NCBI GenBank assembly: GCA_037127255.1
Contig: JBANSL010000013.1
Span: 64,111,688-64,175,687 of the forward strand
Origin: Persicaria tinctoria
Lineage: Eukaryota > Streptophyta > Magnoliopsida > Caryophyllales > Polygonaceae
Reading direction: 5' to 3'
Length of the DNA: 64,000 nucleotides
How positions within the stretch are numbered: the stretch's first letter is position 1; every line of letters starts with the position of its first letter. Below, piece by piece: positions 32,353-44,300 of the stretch. The position numbers and the translations under genes were made by a program. The notes beneath the pieces were generated by a model. The model was not told the origin of the DNA, made no database searches, and worked only from the letters and a program-made list of their open reading frames with translations.

Positions 32353-32698
32353 TCAGGGGCAACGTATTCTCACTTATACTTCCCTTCTATCTCAACTTTC
32401 ATTGCATGCATCCTATCCAACTTTTCATCGTTGTCCCTATCTTAGTTCCAGTTTCTTGTGGTGTGGTTTTCCTCTTTTCTTTGATGTCTGGTCATGGGTC
32501 ACTCGGAAACACCCTCTCGACCTAGTCGGAGCAAGGGTGCGTACATCTCGACCCCCCAGACCCTTCTCTAAGCGGGAGACGCTCTAAGCGGGAGACACTG
32601 GGTTTGTTGTTGTTGTTATTGTTGTTGTATGCTTTCCTCATTCTGTTTCGGGATCCAAGTAATATTACTTAGAGAGGCTAGTTAGGTTTAATGCCTCA

Positions 32699-32719
32699 TT
32701 CTGTTTTCCCTTATATTAC
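32699..32719. repeat. 21-bp direct repeat, right copy
   Basis: Exact match to 27693-27713. A diverged partial duplicate lies just upstream: CCTCATTCTGTTT occurs at 32636 and 32694. Confidence 0.8.
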
Positions 32720-33475
32720 CTAGAGCTCTATAGCTTATTTTTATTGTTAATATCCCCTAATTACTAAAATAAATATAAAAAAATTATATAGTTATTGATG
32801 TTTTAATTTACATATTAATAGGATAACTTACCGTACTAGGCTATCTTGTTTTAATGTACTTGTAATTTTAGAGCCATACATATGCATGTCATTTAATTTA
32901 TGTCGAAAACAACAAATAATCACATCCTGGAAAAAATAACAGGCATCTTAATAGGGACTTAAACTTACTCAATGGTTTGAATTAATATATGACATATAGG
33001 ATGGTAGAAAAGTCAATAAATTTGAAAATTTCAGAGCTTTTCATGTAAAGGCTTGGAAAAATAAAATATATGGCATCTAATGACATGCTTACATACATGC
33101 TTTTCAGTAAGATATATCACTGTTATTTTGTTGCCCTTTTTTTCCATTCAAATGTTACTTCTTTGATGTCATACTTCATTTTTGTTTTTTTGACAACTAT
33201 TTTAATTTGCAGGTCGCTAGCTCGATGACATTTTGCTAATTGACATATAACGTCCATATTGCACATGTTGCTACACTTTTGCTCGGATTCCACTTTTTGC
33301 CTAGGCTAGTTACAGACCTGCACATTGCACATGTTGCTGACCGTTATGAGTTTAGCCTTTTGTTTATATGTTATAGCTAACCCTTAGGACCACACTTTTG
33401 TAATTAAACTTTGCTAATTATTATAATGCAATGAAAGTCCATTATTTTCAATTTATATTCTTCATTTTGTAGACA
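32720..33475. other. AT-rich host flank
   Basis: No coding content recognised. Continuation of the DNA present before the LINE insertion, probably 3' flank of the Transposase_24-like gene. Confidence 0.4.
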
Positions 33476-34042
33476 ACCGTTGCCACAGGTTCGTATTTAT
33501 GTTCCCATAACAGACAATAACCGCTGCCACAGAGCAAAAAAAACCGCTTCCAAACTACTCAAAACCGCTGCCAGAAATACATGCGTAACCCCGGCCCGCA
33601 TCTATAGGATGATCAAAACAATATCCCTACCTAGTAAACCACTTCCAAATAGTTAATGAATTGTTGCCCAAACCTCCTAAACCGTTGCCAAACAATACCA
33701 AAACCACTACAATAGAGTAACAAAACCACTTCCACAGATACACATACCCACCTCTATAGGATACCAACAGCATTATCCCTTCCTAGTGAACCGCTGCCAA
33801 ATACGCGCATTAAACCACTACCAAATAGGTATTAAACAGCCACAAAATCTCGAGAACCGCCGCTATAGAGAACCGAAACCGCTTCCAAAGACTTCGGACC
33901 ACTGTCATAGGGTCCATCAATCGCTTCTCTAGTCCTTTTAAAACCTCTGCCCAAACCATATTTACCCGCTTCCATTGTTCTCTCACACAAATGTCTCTTT
34001 AATTAGACTTTCTTGTAGCGGTTCTTAGTACTTTTTGGCAGT
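33476..34042. repeat. subterminal repeat cluster, AACCGCTGCCA type
   Basis: At least fifteen degenerate copies of a 10-12-bp motif (AACCGCTGCCAC, AACCGCTTCCAAA, AACCACTACCAAA) in direct orientation. Clusters like this are transposase-binding regions near CACTA ends. The right edge TTTCTTGTAGCG (about 34020) could be a mutated CACTA terminus TTTCTTGTAGTG. The same motif type fills the insertion at 23012-23342. Confidence 0.6.
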
Positions 34043-34680
34043 CACTACTAAAAAAATAGGAAATAGCTACAGATGGTTAGCCACGGATTATAGACGACCT
34101 TGTATTCGTGGCCATTAGCGATGAGATTGGCCACGACTGTTCCTGACCGTGGCTATATTCGTGGCTAATACTCATCCTGGTATGACATGCCAAAACATTT
34201 GTGGCTATTAGCAACGACCCGGAAGTCCGTAGCTGATTTTGTGGCTCGGTATGTGTCAATGTCAGTAAATAGCCACGAACGTAGCCACGAATAGGATTGT
34301 CATGGCTGTTTTCGACGCTGATATAGCCACAACACAATATCTGTCGTTAAATCCGTCAATATTAATCATCGGAAATCAAATGAACATATGTGGTGAGTGA
34401 GCCTTGGGACACTAATTGTAGGTGGGTCGGATATATATATCATGGATGGGCTATCCGATGACACTCAATCCGTGGCTAAATCCGGATACAAACTCTCCCA
34501 AAATTTCTGGGCTCGGCCAATAGAAGATAGTGAAAGCCCAATTATCTTATCTCAACCCATTTGATGAAGTGTGATTTAGCAACAATTGAATCCGTCGCTA
34601 AATCCGTGGCTAAATAAGCCCAAATATGACTGTTTTCCCCGATTGGCCCATTGACGTGCCCAAATATGCCAATGGAATTT
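34043..34680. mobile_element. left end of a further CACTA-type element, truncated
   Basis: CACTACTAAAAAAAT at 34043 is a CACTA-type terminus. Inside are repeated TAGCCACGGA and CGTGGCTA motifs in both orientations to about 34620. No matching right terminus is seen before satellite DNA starts near 34685, so the element is incomplete. Confidence 0.6.
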
Positions 34681-36834
34681 TTTATATATGAATTGACAAG
34701 TGTTGAAAAAAATATATATTAATAAATTAATAAATTCTTATGAGAATATTATAAGGATATGTTTTGAAGAAAATTCATATAAGTGACTAATAAATGTTTA
34801 ATAAAACCTTATATTAAGTAATAAATTCTTATTAGAACACTATAAGAGTATGTTTTGAGGAAAATTGATATAAGTTACTAATAAATGTTTAATAAAACCT
34901 TATATCGACTAATAAATTCTTATTAAAATATTATGGGGGTGTTTTGAGGAAAACTCATGTAAGTGTCTAATAAATGTTTAATAAAACAATATAGTAAGTA
35001 ATAAATTCATATTAAAATATTATAAAGGTATGTTTTGAGGAAAACTCATATAAGTAACTAATAAAAGTTTAATAAGATCTTATATTAACCAATTAATTCT
35101 TATTAGAATATTATAGGGGTGTGTTATGAGGACCACCCCATAGATCTATGAGTTTTGACGAAAACTCATATACGTAACTAATAAAACCTTATATTGAGTA
35201 ATAAATTCTTATTAGAATACTCTAAGAGTATGTTTTGAGTAAAACTCATATAAGTAACTAATCAAACCTTATACTAAGTAATAAATTCTTATTATAATAC
35301 TCTAAGAGTGTGTTTTGAGTAAAACTCTTATGAGTAACTAATAAAACCTTATATGGACTTATAAATTCTTATTAGAATACTCTAAGAGTATTTTTTGAGT
35401 AAAACTCATATCAGTACTTAATAAAACCTTATATTGACTAATAAATTCTTATTAGAATACTCTAAAAGTATGTTTTGAGTAAAACCCATATAAGTCGCTA
35501 ATAAAACCTTATATTAAGTAATAAATTCTTATTATAATACTATAAGAATATGTTTTGAGTAAAACTCGTATAAGTAGCTAATAAAACCCTATATTAAGTA
35601 ACAAATTCTTATTATAATACTATAAGGTTAAGTTTTGAAGAAAACTCATATAAGTTACTAATAAAATCTTATATTAACTAATAAATTCTTATTAGAATGC
35701 TCTAAGAGTATGTTTTCAGTAAAATTCATATAAGAAGCTAATAAAACCTTATATTGACTTATAAATTCTTATCAGAATACTCTAAAAGTATTTTTTGAGT
35801 AAAACTCATATAAGTACTTAATAAAACCTTATATTGACTAATAAATTCTTATTAGAATACTCTAAAAGTATGTTTTGAGTAAAACCCATATAAGTCGCTA
35901 AGAAAACCTTATATTAAGTAATAAATTCTTATTATAATACTATAAGAGTATGTTTTGAGTAAAACTCGTATAAGTAGCTAATAAAACTCTATATTAAGTA
36001 ACAAATTCTTATTATAATACTATAAGGTTAAGTTTTGAAGAAAACTCATATAAGTAACTAATAAAACCTTATATTAACTAATAAATTCTTATTAGAATGC
36101 TCTAAGAGTATGTTATGAGTAAAACTCATATAAGTAGCTAATAAAACCTTATATTAAGTAATAAATTCTTATTATAATACTATAAGAGTATGTTTTGAGT
36201 AAAACTCATATAAGTAGCTAATAAAATCTTATATTAAGTAATAAATTCTTATTATAATACTATAAGGGTATGTTTTTTAGGAAAATTCATATAAGTGTCT
36301 AATAAATGTTTAATAAAACATTATACTAAGTAATAAATTCTTATTATAATACTATAAGAGTATGTTTTGAGTAAAACTTGTATAAGTAGCTAATAAAACC
36401 CTATATTAAGTAACAAATTCTTATTATAATACTATAAGGTTAAGTTTTGAGTAAAACTCATATAAGTAACTAATAAAACCTTATATTACCTAATAAATTC
36501 TTATTACAATACTCTAACAGTATGTTTTGAGTAAAACTCATATAAGTAGCTAATAAAACTTTATATTAAGTAATAAATTCTTGTTATAATACTATAAGAA
36601 TATGTTTTGAGTAAAACTCATATAAGTAGCAAATAAAATCCTATATTAAGTAACAAATTCTTATTATAATACTATAAGGTTAAGTTTTGAATAAAACTCA
36701 TATAAGTAACTAATAAAACGTTATATTAACTAATAAATTCTTATTAGAATACTCTAAGAGTATGTTTTGAGTAAAACTCATATAAGTAGCTAATAAAACC
36801 TTATATTAAGTAATAAATTCTTATTATAATACTA

Positions 36835-37180
36835 CTCCCTCCGTTTACTTTTTATTGACGTTTTGAGATAAAACACATAATTTAAGAAAATGCAAACTAA
36901 TGGAGTTTCAATTAATAGCCGGCCAAAGCAAGTACTTAGCTGACTCTGCAACTTCTTTGCAATTAATGCTCATCCCACGCTTTCAATTTTTTTTAATCTA
37001 AAAGAATTCACATTTGGGCTGTAACAAAATTTTCAATACAATTTGTACTATGTAGTAATTAAGTTTCAATTAATAGCTGGCCAAAACAAAGTACTCCATT
37101 CACACAATTTGCTCTAGTGACAATTAATTAGCCAAAGCCCAAAAAACTTCAAAACGTCATATAAATGAAAACGGAGGGAG
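36835..37180. mobile_element. Stowaway-type MITE, copy 1 (346 bp)
   Basis: Terminal inverted repeats CTCCCTCCGTTT...AAACGGAGGGAG flanked by the TA duplication. Non-coding. The same element at the same monomer position occurs at 50203-50548. Confidence 0.9.
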
Positions 37181-38414
37181 TATAAGAGTTTGTTTTGAGT
37201 AAAACTCATATAAGTAGCTAATAAAACCTTATATTAAGTAACAAATTCTTATTATAATACTTTTAGGGTATGTTTTGAAGAAAACTCATATAAGTAACTA
37301 ATAAAACCTTATATTACCTAATAAATTCTTATTAGAATACTCTAAAAGTATGTTTTGAGTAAAACTCATATAAGTAGCTAATAAAACCTTATATTAAGTA
37401 ATAAATTCTTATTATAGTACTATAAGAGTATGTTTTGAGTAAAAATCATATAAGTAGCTAATAAAACCTTATATTAAGTAACAAATTCTTATTATAATAC
37501 TATAAGGGTATGTTTTGAAGAAAACTCATATAAGTAACTAATAAAACCTTATATTACCTAATAAATTCTTATTAGAATACTCAAAAAGTATGTTTTGAGT
37601 AAAACTCATATAAGTAGCTAATAAAACCCTATATTTAGTAATAAATTCTAATTATAATACTATAAGAGTATGTTTTGAGTAAAAATCTTATAAGTAGCTA
37701 ATAAAACCTTATATTAAGTAACAAATTCTTATTATAATACTATAAGGGTATGTTTTGAAGAAAACTCATATAAGTAACTAATAAAACCTTATATTACCTA
37801 ATAAATTCTTATTAGAATACTCTAAAAGTATGTTTTGAGTAAAACTCATATAAGTAGCTAATAAAACCTTATATTAAGTAACTAATTCTTATTATAACAC
37901 TATAAGGGTATGTTTTGAAGAAAACTCATATAAGTAACTAATAAAACCTTATATTACCTAATAAATTCTTATTAGAATACTCTAAAGGTATGTTTTGAGT
38001 AAAACTCATATAAGTCGCTAAGAAAACCTTATAGTAAGTAATAAATTCTTGTTATAATACTATAAGAATATGTTTTGAGTAAAACTCATATAAGTAGCTA
38101 ATAAAACCCTATATTAAGTAACAAATTCTTATTATAATACTATAAGGTTAAGTTTTGATGAAAACTCATATAAGTAACTAATAAAACGTTATATTAACTA
38201 ATAAATTCTTATTAGAATACTCTAAGAGTATGTTTTGAATAAAACTCATATAAGTAGCTAATAAAACCTTATATTAAGTAATAAATTCTTATTATAATAC
38301 TATAAGAGTATGTTTTGAGTAAAACTTGTATAAGTTGCTAATAAAACCCTATATTAAGTAACAAATTTCTATTATAATACTATAAGGTTAAGTTTTGAAG
38401 AAAACACATATAAG

Positions 38415-38419
38415 TAACT
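38415..38419. repeat. target-site duplication TAACT of element X (left)
   Basis: TAACT directly outside the left LTR matches 49595-49599 exactly; it lies in satellite sequence. Confidence 0.95.
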
Positions 38420-39367
38420 TGTAACGGCCCGGAATTATGATTTCCGGGTTACGTTTCAAGGGATAAAACCCCTTGTTCGGATCTTGCAATTCAGGTACGG
38501 GTTGAGTTTTAAAACAAAATATTTGTACTAAAAGAAGGGATTTCGAACCCTTAAAGATCGCGGATCCATTGGAGATCAAATACCTGCCTTAGTCTAATCG
38601 TGAAATCGAGCGAAAGCAAAAATAAGGTTGAGTTTAAATACCATCCGAAAGGGAGTATTAAAAGAGAGGAAGTGTGGTGGTCTCTCAACCTCTCGATCTA
38701 ACGCCAAAAGTCTGAACCCGCCAAGCATCCACATAAGCAACGATAACGGCTAGTGATTACCTGAATCTAAAAAAAATGAGGGGGATCTGGGTCAATCATC
38801 AGGTCACTCATGCGCGTATGTAAACACACTCTGAGAGGCATATAATAAGCATCCTACTCTTAAGATGAAATGCGTAATGCCATGCGTAAATTAAATCACG
38901 TATATATATTGACAGTTTAATATAATGCAGAAAGCGATAAATGGATCCACACAGAATGCCAAGTGGCATGTCCCTCTCGTACCTCCACCCCCCTTCCGAT
39001 AGGGCGGACACTGGCCAGTTCGGTGCTATAGCATAGCAAATTCCTCGTGGTGGTGCACAACCCACGGCATCATCATATCATATCATATCATATCATCGCT
39101 TGCCCGATGGTGTTGGGCTATCATATCATGCTCATATAGACTCGATTGACCCAGGGTACCCGATGAGGCTGGGCTACCCTATGACCCTAGCAAAGACTCT
39201 AGGACTATCACAGATAACGGCCGTTCTCTTGCAAGGACATATAGCAATCATATGATTTTCATTTTAGCTCCTAAGCATGATTCTAAGTCGTATGGTGCAT
39301 GGACACTAGCCTACTATATAACACCCAGTGCATAGAGCGCCCATCATGAGTAAGTTCAAAGAACTTA

Positions 39368-39372
39368 CCTGG
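39368..39372 (-). promoter_or_regulatory. splice-donor-like site in the X LTR
   Basis: CCAG/GTAAGT on the minus strand, an ideal 5' splice site. Element Y has CCAG/GTAAGT at the equivalent place (52549-52553). The right X LTR carries the same site 8327 bp further. Confidence 0.45.
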
Positions 39373-39927
39373 AGTAGCAGATCAGCAAGATGAAAAGCAG
39401 CAAGATATAAGCAAGCAGGTTACAGATCACCTAGCAATTATTAATAAATATGCATAAGTAAACTGCACAAAACGGGATCCATTTACCACTACATAACATG
39501 CCCACCAATCCATTAATCATAGCATCATCAACATTCTTTATCTCAACTTATGGCAACATCTTATATCATCTTATTCCATTGTCATTTCCATAACTGACTC
39601 AATCATACTTCAATCCATAAAATCTCACTCGCTAGTCCAGTTGTTAGCCAAAACAATTACTTCAAGTTTATACTTAGCCATTTCTAATTTATAAAATATT
39701 TAATCTTTAAAAATACTTTCAAAAAAAATCCATTTAAATAATCCCGACATACTTTACTTTAATTAAAATCACCATTCTAGGGATTTAAGTAACTTTCAAC
39801 CGTTACAAAATAATTCAATTTATATACTTTAAAACCGACCCCTTTTTAAATACCGACACACAAATCAATTTCTGAATAATCAATTATCGGAAATCGGTTA
39901 AACAATTAATTAATAAATTAAATAAAT

Positions 39928-39938
39928 AAATATATAAC
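39928..39938 (-). promoter_or_regulatory. candidate TATA box of the X LTR
   Basis: TTATATATTTA on the minus strand just downstream of the CpG-rich block. Y has TATAAAAA in the same relative place (about 53266-53275). Assignment is by position only. Confidence 0.3.
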
Positions 39939-40039
39939 GAATAACCCGAACCGAACCAACGCTTTTAACCCAAACCGAACCGAACCCGCTAAACCTCAAC
40001 CAACCCGGTTCAATTCCAAAACAAAATAACACAAAGGAG

Positions 40040-40740
40040 GTGGGCCCCGCGCTGACTGGGCATGAAGGGTGGGACCCGTGTTCCATCTTCCTCCTCCAAC
40101 TTCGAAGGAATCTGCAGCTCCCGCCTGCTGCTCGACGCTGGCCGCCTCGGACAGCCCTGCCAGTGCGCCTGGACTCGCCCCGCTCGGACGCTGCTCGCAC
40201 CGCTCTCGCAGACTCACCCTCGCTCGACCCTCACATCAGCTGCGCCCCGCCCACAGCGCCTCACTCGACCCTCCTCGCACACGTTGTCCCTCTCGCCCGC
40301 CGCGCTGCCCTCGAGCTCGCCGGAGCTCTCGAGCTCTCCCGACTCCCCGCACACAGCTCTCGCTCACTCGCCACTCGCCCATAGCCCGACCCAAGGACCG
40401 AATCGATTCAAAACAGAGAAGGGAAAGGTGGAAGCTCACCGAGGGGGTTCGCGACTTCGGAGCTCTCGATCGGAGTTCTGGGCGTCGTCGGAGGCTCGCG
40501 ATGGCTCGTCGGACCTACACCGGACATTGGTGAGTGGGATGGAGGAGCTCGGGGGTGATTTGGATCGGAAACGAAGGAGAACGGCTTACCGGAAGATTGT
40601 TCGCGCTCGAACAGGGGAAAGGGCTTCGGTGGTGGTGCTGGGGAGTTCCTGGGCGGAGGTGATGGACGTCGGAGAGGTCCCTCGGCCTGCTGCCGCTTCT
40701 GCTCATCGAGGATTGCGGAGGTGGAGGCTGGTGATGCCGT
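40040..40740. other. CpG-rich block of the X LTR
   Basis: A GC-rich island in an AT-rich element, open in several frames on both strands. One plus-strand frame of 226 codons (40062-40742) and its 48389-49069 twin are partly conserved in Y (EARDGSSDL, EELGGD, RTAYRK), but antisense frames are conserved equally. It is more likely an upstream promoter or leader region than a gene. Repeated in the right LTR. Confidence 0.5.
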
Positions 40741-41267
40741 GAACGGGACCGACGCCGATGGAGGAAGGTGATGTTAGGAGACGTGGAGATGGTGAAGGCG
40801 TGGTGGTGATGGTAAAGTGACGATGGTGGTGATGGTCAGCAAGGGAATGGAGGGAGAGGGAGTTGGTGAATGTGATGGTGATGAGGGTGATGTGAATGCA
40901 GAATGACGGGGAGAGGGATGACTTTTGAAGATGTATGGTGGGGTGAGGGAGTTGGTGAGGGTAATGTGTTGAATTGGTTAAACAAATACCCGGATATAAA
41001 TCACGAATACGCGAATTTTGAACCCCGAAATTAGTTCGTGATAGTTAGTTTCTTTGAATCTCGTTTTCTCGATTAATTAGATTTATAAAATCGAAAAGGA
41101 TAACACACCACGATAATTATTTTGAATTTTTGAGGTAAAAGAACGGAAATTGTTCGTTAAATTTATACTCCGGTCGGAATCCGCTAAACAAGTTTTAAAA
41201 CCGACTTAATTTCATTTTTAATTCTCTTATTCCAGAAAATTAGGATTTGAAAATCCGAGCCTTTACA

Positions 41268-41304
41268 TCATCCACCTCTAAAAACAAGTCTCGTCCTCGA
41301 GACT
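41268..41304 (-). other. polypurine tract region of X and adjacent palindrome
   Basis: Minus strand AGAGGTGGATGA directly before the 3' LTR is the presumed polypurine tract. Just upstream, GTCTCGTCCTCGAGAC (41289-41304) is a near-palindrome that Y keeps (54695-54710). Confidence 0.6.
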
Positions 41305-44300
41305 AAAAAAATCTTAAAACCGGGGATGAAGTTTGAAATTGGTGAGTCCAAGGATCATGTCATTGATCCCGTGAACACCTCATAAGTGCCCCTATGAGAT
41401 CCTCACAGTACCGTTGCCGTGATCATAATATCCCCAATATACCGTAGTAAGAATGTAATATGGGCCCCTATCACATCCTTACTCCGACTCTTTGGCCATA
41501 TCATAACTCAAATATTATTATCCACTTCGTGAGGCGTCATAATGTAAATCCAGTCCCGAATGATTCAAAAGAGTTTTGCAAATGGAAATATTGACCTCGA
41601 AATCGTTAAAATTCTTGATAGGATTTATTCTTTTAAAATCCAAGTTAGTATTTTTCAAATCCGTTTCAAATCTTCAAATTCGACGTTAGTCAAGCAATTT
41701 CACATCACGAGAGGTGGAATCATCCACCTCTAAAGACTAATCTCATATTCTCTTCCTAGTTTCCGAATCAGATCAATCATCATTCTCCACTCAGTATGAA
41801 CAAAAGGAACCAACTCATCAACTCATAACATCATCAGCCACATCTCATGTGGCAAATCTCAACATCAATCATGATAATCTCAACCACATAACATTTTTAC
41901 CCTATAACATAAATCATACCATCCATTCGGAACATGTCCAAAGCAATAACTAAATCTCAACATCATACCACGAGTCGTAAGGCATATCTACATCATACTG
42001 AAGGAATCACAAGTCCATGATCGAATTCTCATAAGTTATCATGCAAGCACACATGTCAAGAGATCAATGGGCTAAGTGTCACAGGGTTAGTATGTCAGTA
42101 CACATCAATTCTCAAAATCGCATAACATCGCACTACAAGTAGAACCAGTCATAGCAGATTTATCATGTCAACATATCAACACATCAAGGCCATGCCTATT
42201 AAGATTCAGAAAAGGAAGTTCAAGTAGTATATAATTCACCAACATGTCAGCATGCCCTAAAAGACATCACCTCAACTCATCATAATATCGAATGACGATC
42301 ATTTAGTAACCAGGCACCATTGAGTCATGTTCATCATTTAACGTATCAATAATCATGCTTAACTATATAATACAACATCATGCTTTCATATAATAACACA
42401 TCATTATCTCATATATCCTATCGCAACACATCCTAACATTCTTCTATAACAACATAACAGGATAGCAAAGCATCAATATATCATGATAACATTTGTCACT
42501 TTCAACTATATTTCAATATTGCGTATCAACATGTAGTATCGTTCCATACCAAGTTTCTCATGGTCGCTATCTAACATCATGCCAGTACATATTAACAAGT
42601 CATGTAAGCAAGAAAATTACCAAATTATCATCAGTCAACAAGTCTCAATTTGCTATTATGCTCAAAATTATTGCAAAACACCACATATGAACATAGTCAA
42701 TTCAAGCTAGCAAGTTTCAACATAGCCTTATCAGATAACAATTCAGGTTCCTCAGCATTCGCAGTTCATACTTTTATAGGCACAAGAGTTCAGATCATGC
42801 TTAGCAATATAGGGTAGGAAAACATCGAAACATCATGGTACATGAAAACTATAAGACATCGAATCATATCATCATAGACAATGGATGATCATGCAAGATT
42901 CATTACCAGGTCAGCACATCAACACATAAATTCCATCGTCATATCAATGAAATACCATCATCAACTAATTCAGAGAGGATTAAGAGTTAGAAGGGAGGAC
43001 ACTCTCGCTTGTAAGTCATATCGTACCCAGTAATCATCATCCTCAAAACGTGTTTGTCCTGCCGAAATCGTTGATCTTGAGGCCTATGGGTTATGGGCCC
43101 ACGCCTTCGCGGCGTTGCTCTATCGCTATCAGACTTCCCATTTCCTCTTTCATGTCGTCAATCGTCCAACGTGTCGTGTAGGAGTTCAAGTTAGCGAAGA
43201 TAGGGGAGGGACAAGAGCAGACAACCCAATGTTCCTTTCGGAACGAACACACACCAACCCTAAGGATGACAACTAGAGGCGAAACTCTGACCTGAGAATA
43301 GCAACGATGCCCTTATGGAAGTCCATTAAGTTATAATCGCGACAAGCAAACACGAATTCATTATGGAGCATATCAATCACGCTAATCCACACTAACAGGT
43401 ACCTATTTCAGGGGAGCAACATTCGTATTCATTCCCAACGACACGATCGATTCCTATACTGATGCATGCGAGACAAGATAGTAGTCTATTATTCCATGAA
43501 AGCAGATATGCCTAGCAACTTAAGCAAGTTATGCGGAATCAAGAATGATCATGCAGGATTCGAGGTCATGTGGGATTTAACGACGATGACGAGTATGGTG
43601 TATATGAAAGAATGCACAAGCATGGTGTATGCATCAATAGGTGAGGTCAAATATGGCATGGTGAGGTGTAACATAACAACTAGATTAAGTGTCATACGAG
43701 AACATATAGGAGCAACCTAGTAACTATCTCATCCGAACACACTGGTCATATAGTAGGTCAAGCATGGCACGTAATCATATGATGAGGTACATTTAGAAAG
43801 TGCATGTCCTACATGATACTAGCGACACATAATGTGATACAAGCATAGTCAAGAGTCATTAAAAGGGGTTCAATAGGATGTTCACGAAACATGAGGCATC
43901 ATCAAAAGTAACAAGAAGGACATCATGGCAATAGATTATAATCATGCTAGGAACGAATCATCATGGGACACATATAAAGGTACAGTAGTTATCACATCAT
44001 AGAATAGGTACAACATGTAATCATTTAGTGAGTCATATTGGAAACCATAAGCCCTACAGGATACTACTAGCACATATCGAACCATGACCACAATCAAGGT
44101 AACTCAACTAAATTCATTTTAACATTCATGCGTCATGCATATGCAAAATGATATAACGTGGTGTGTAATCATGCGAGGTGCCAAGTCATACATCTATGCC
44201 AGCACTAGAGGAATTCATAAGAGAATAGGGAAACACTACCGAGTGATAACATGTAAGCATGCTAGGATAAACCATCACAGAAAACAATTGATCATCGAAT

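Larger units (their letters stand above)
30599..32628 (+). mobile_element. RTE-clade LINE, internally deleted
   Basis: An apurinic-type endonuclease domain is followed at once by the middle of RT, and the element ends in a (TTG)n tail at about 32603-32628, the usual RTE tail. It is 5' truncated. The DNA between endonuclease and the LSHTMK region of RT is missing. A short tandem duplication CTAAGCGGGAGAC lies just before the tail. Confidence 0.85.
34685..38419. repeat. satellite array segment 1 (80-bp monomer, 240-bp trimer)
   Basis: AT-rich tandem repeat of 80-bp units of the form AAAACTCATATAAGTARCTA...TATGTTTTGAGT, about 42 copies. Units come in three types repeating in order (marked by TTAAGTAACAAATTC with GTTTTGAAG, TTACCTAATAAATTC with TTAGAATACTC, and TTAAGTAATAAATTC), giving a 240-bp higher-order repeat. 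The left edge (34760-35130) has ~91-bp units with an extra 11 bp. Interrupted by a Stowaway MITE at 36835. Confidence 0.95.
38420..41267 (-). repeat. left LTR of X (3' LTR by transcription)
   Basis: TGTAACGGCCCGG...CCTTTACA, 2848 bp, same length as the right LTR with no indel. Includes an ATCAT microsatellite (about 39067-39097), a conserved palindrome AACGGCCGTT (39216-39225) and a CpG-rich block (about 40040-40740). Confidence 0.95.

Noticed and set aside
34685..38419. Regular repeats resembling a CRISPR array
   Set aside because: Units are directly contiguous 80-bp monomers with no unique spacers, and the context is plant nuclear DNA.
40062..40742. 226-codon plus-strand frame in the X LTR, with its twin at 48389
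   Set aside because: It is GC-rich with open frames on both strands, is antisense to LTR transcription, and is not intact in Y. Better explained by composition.
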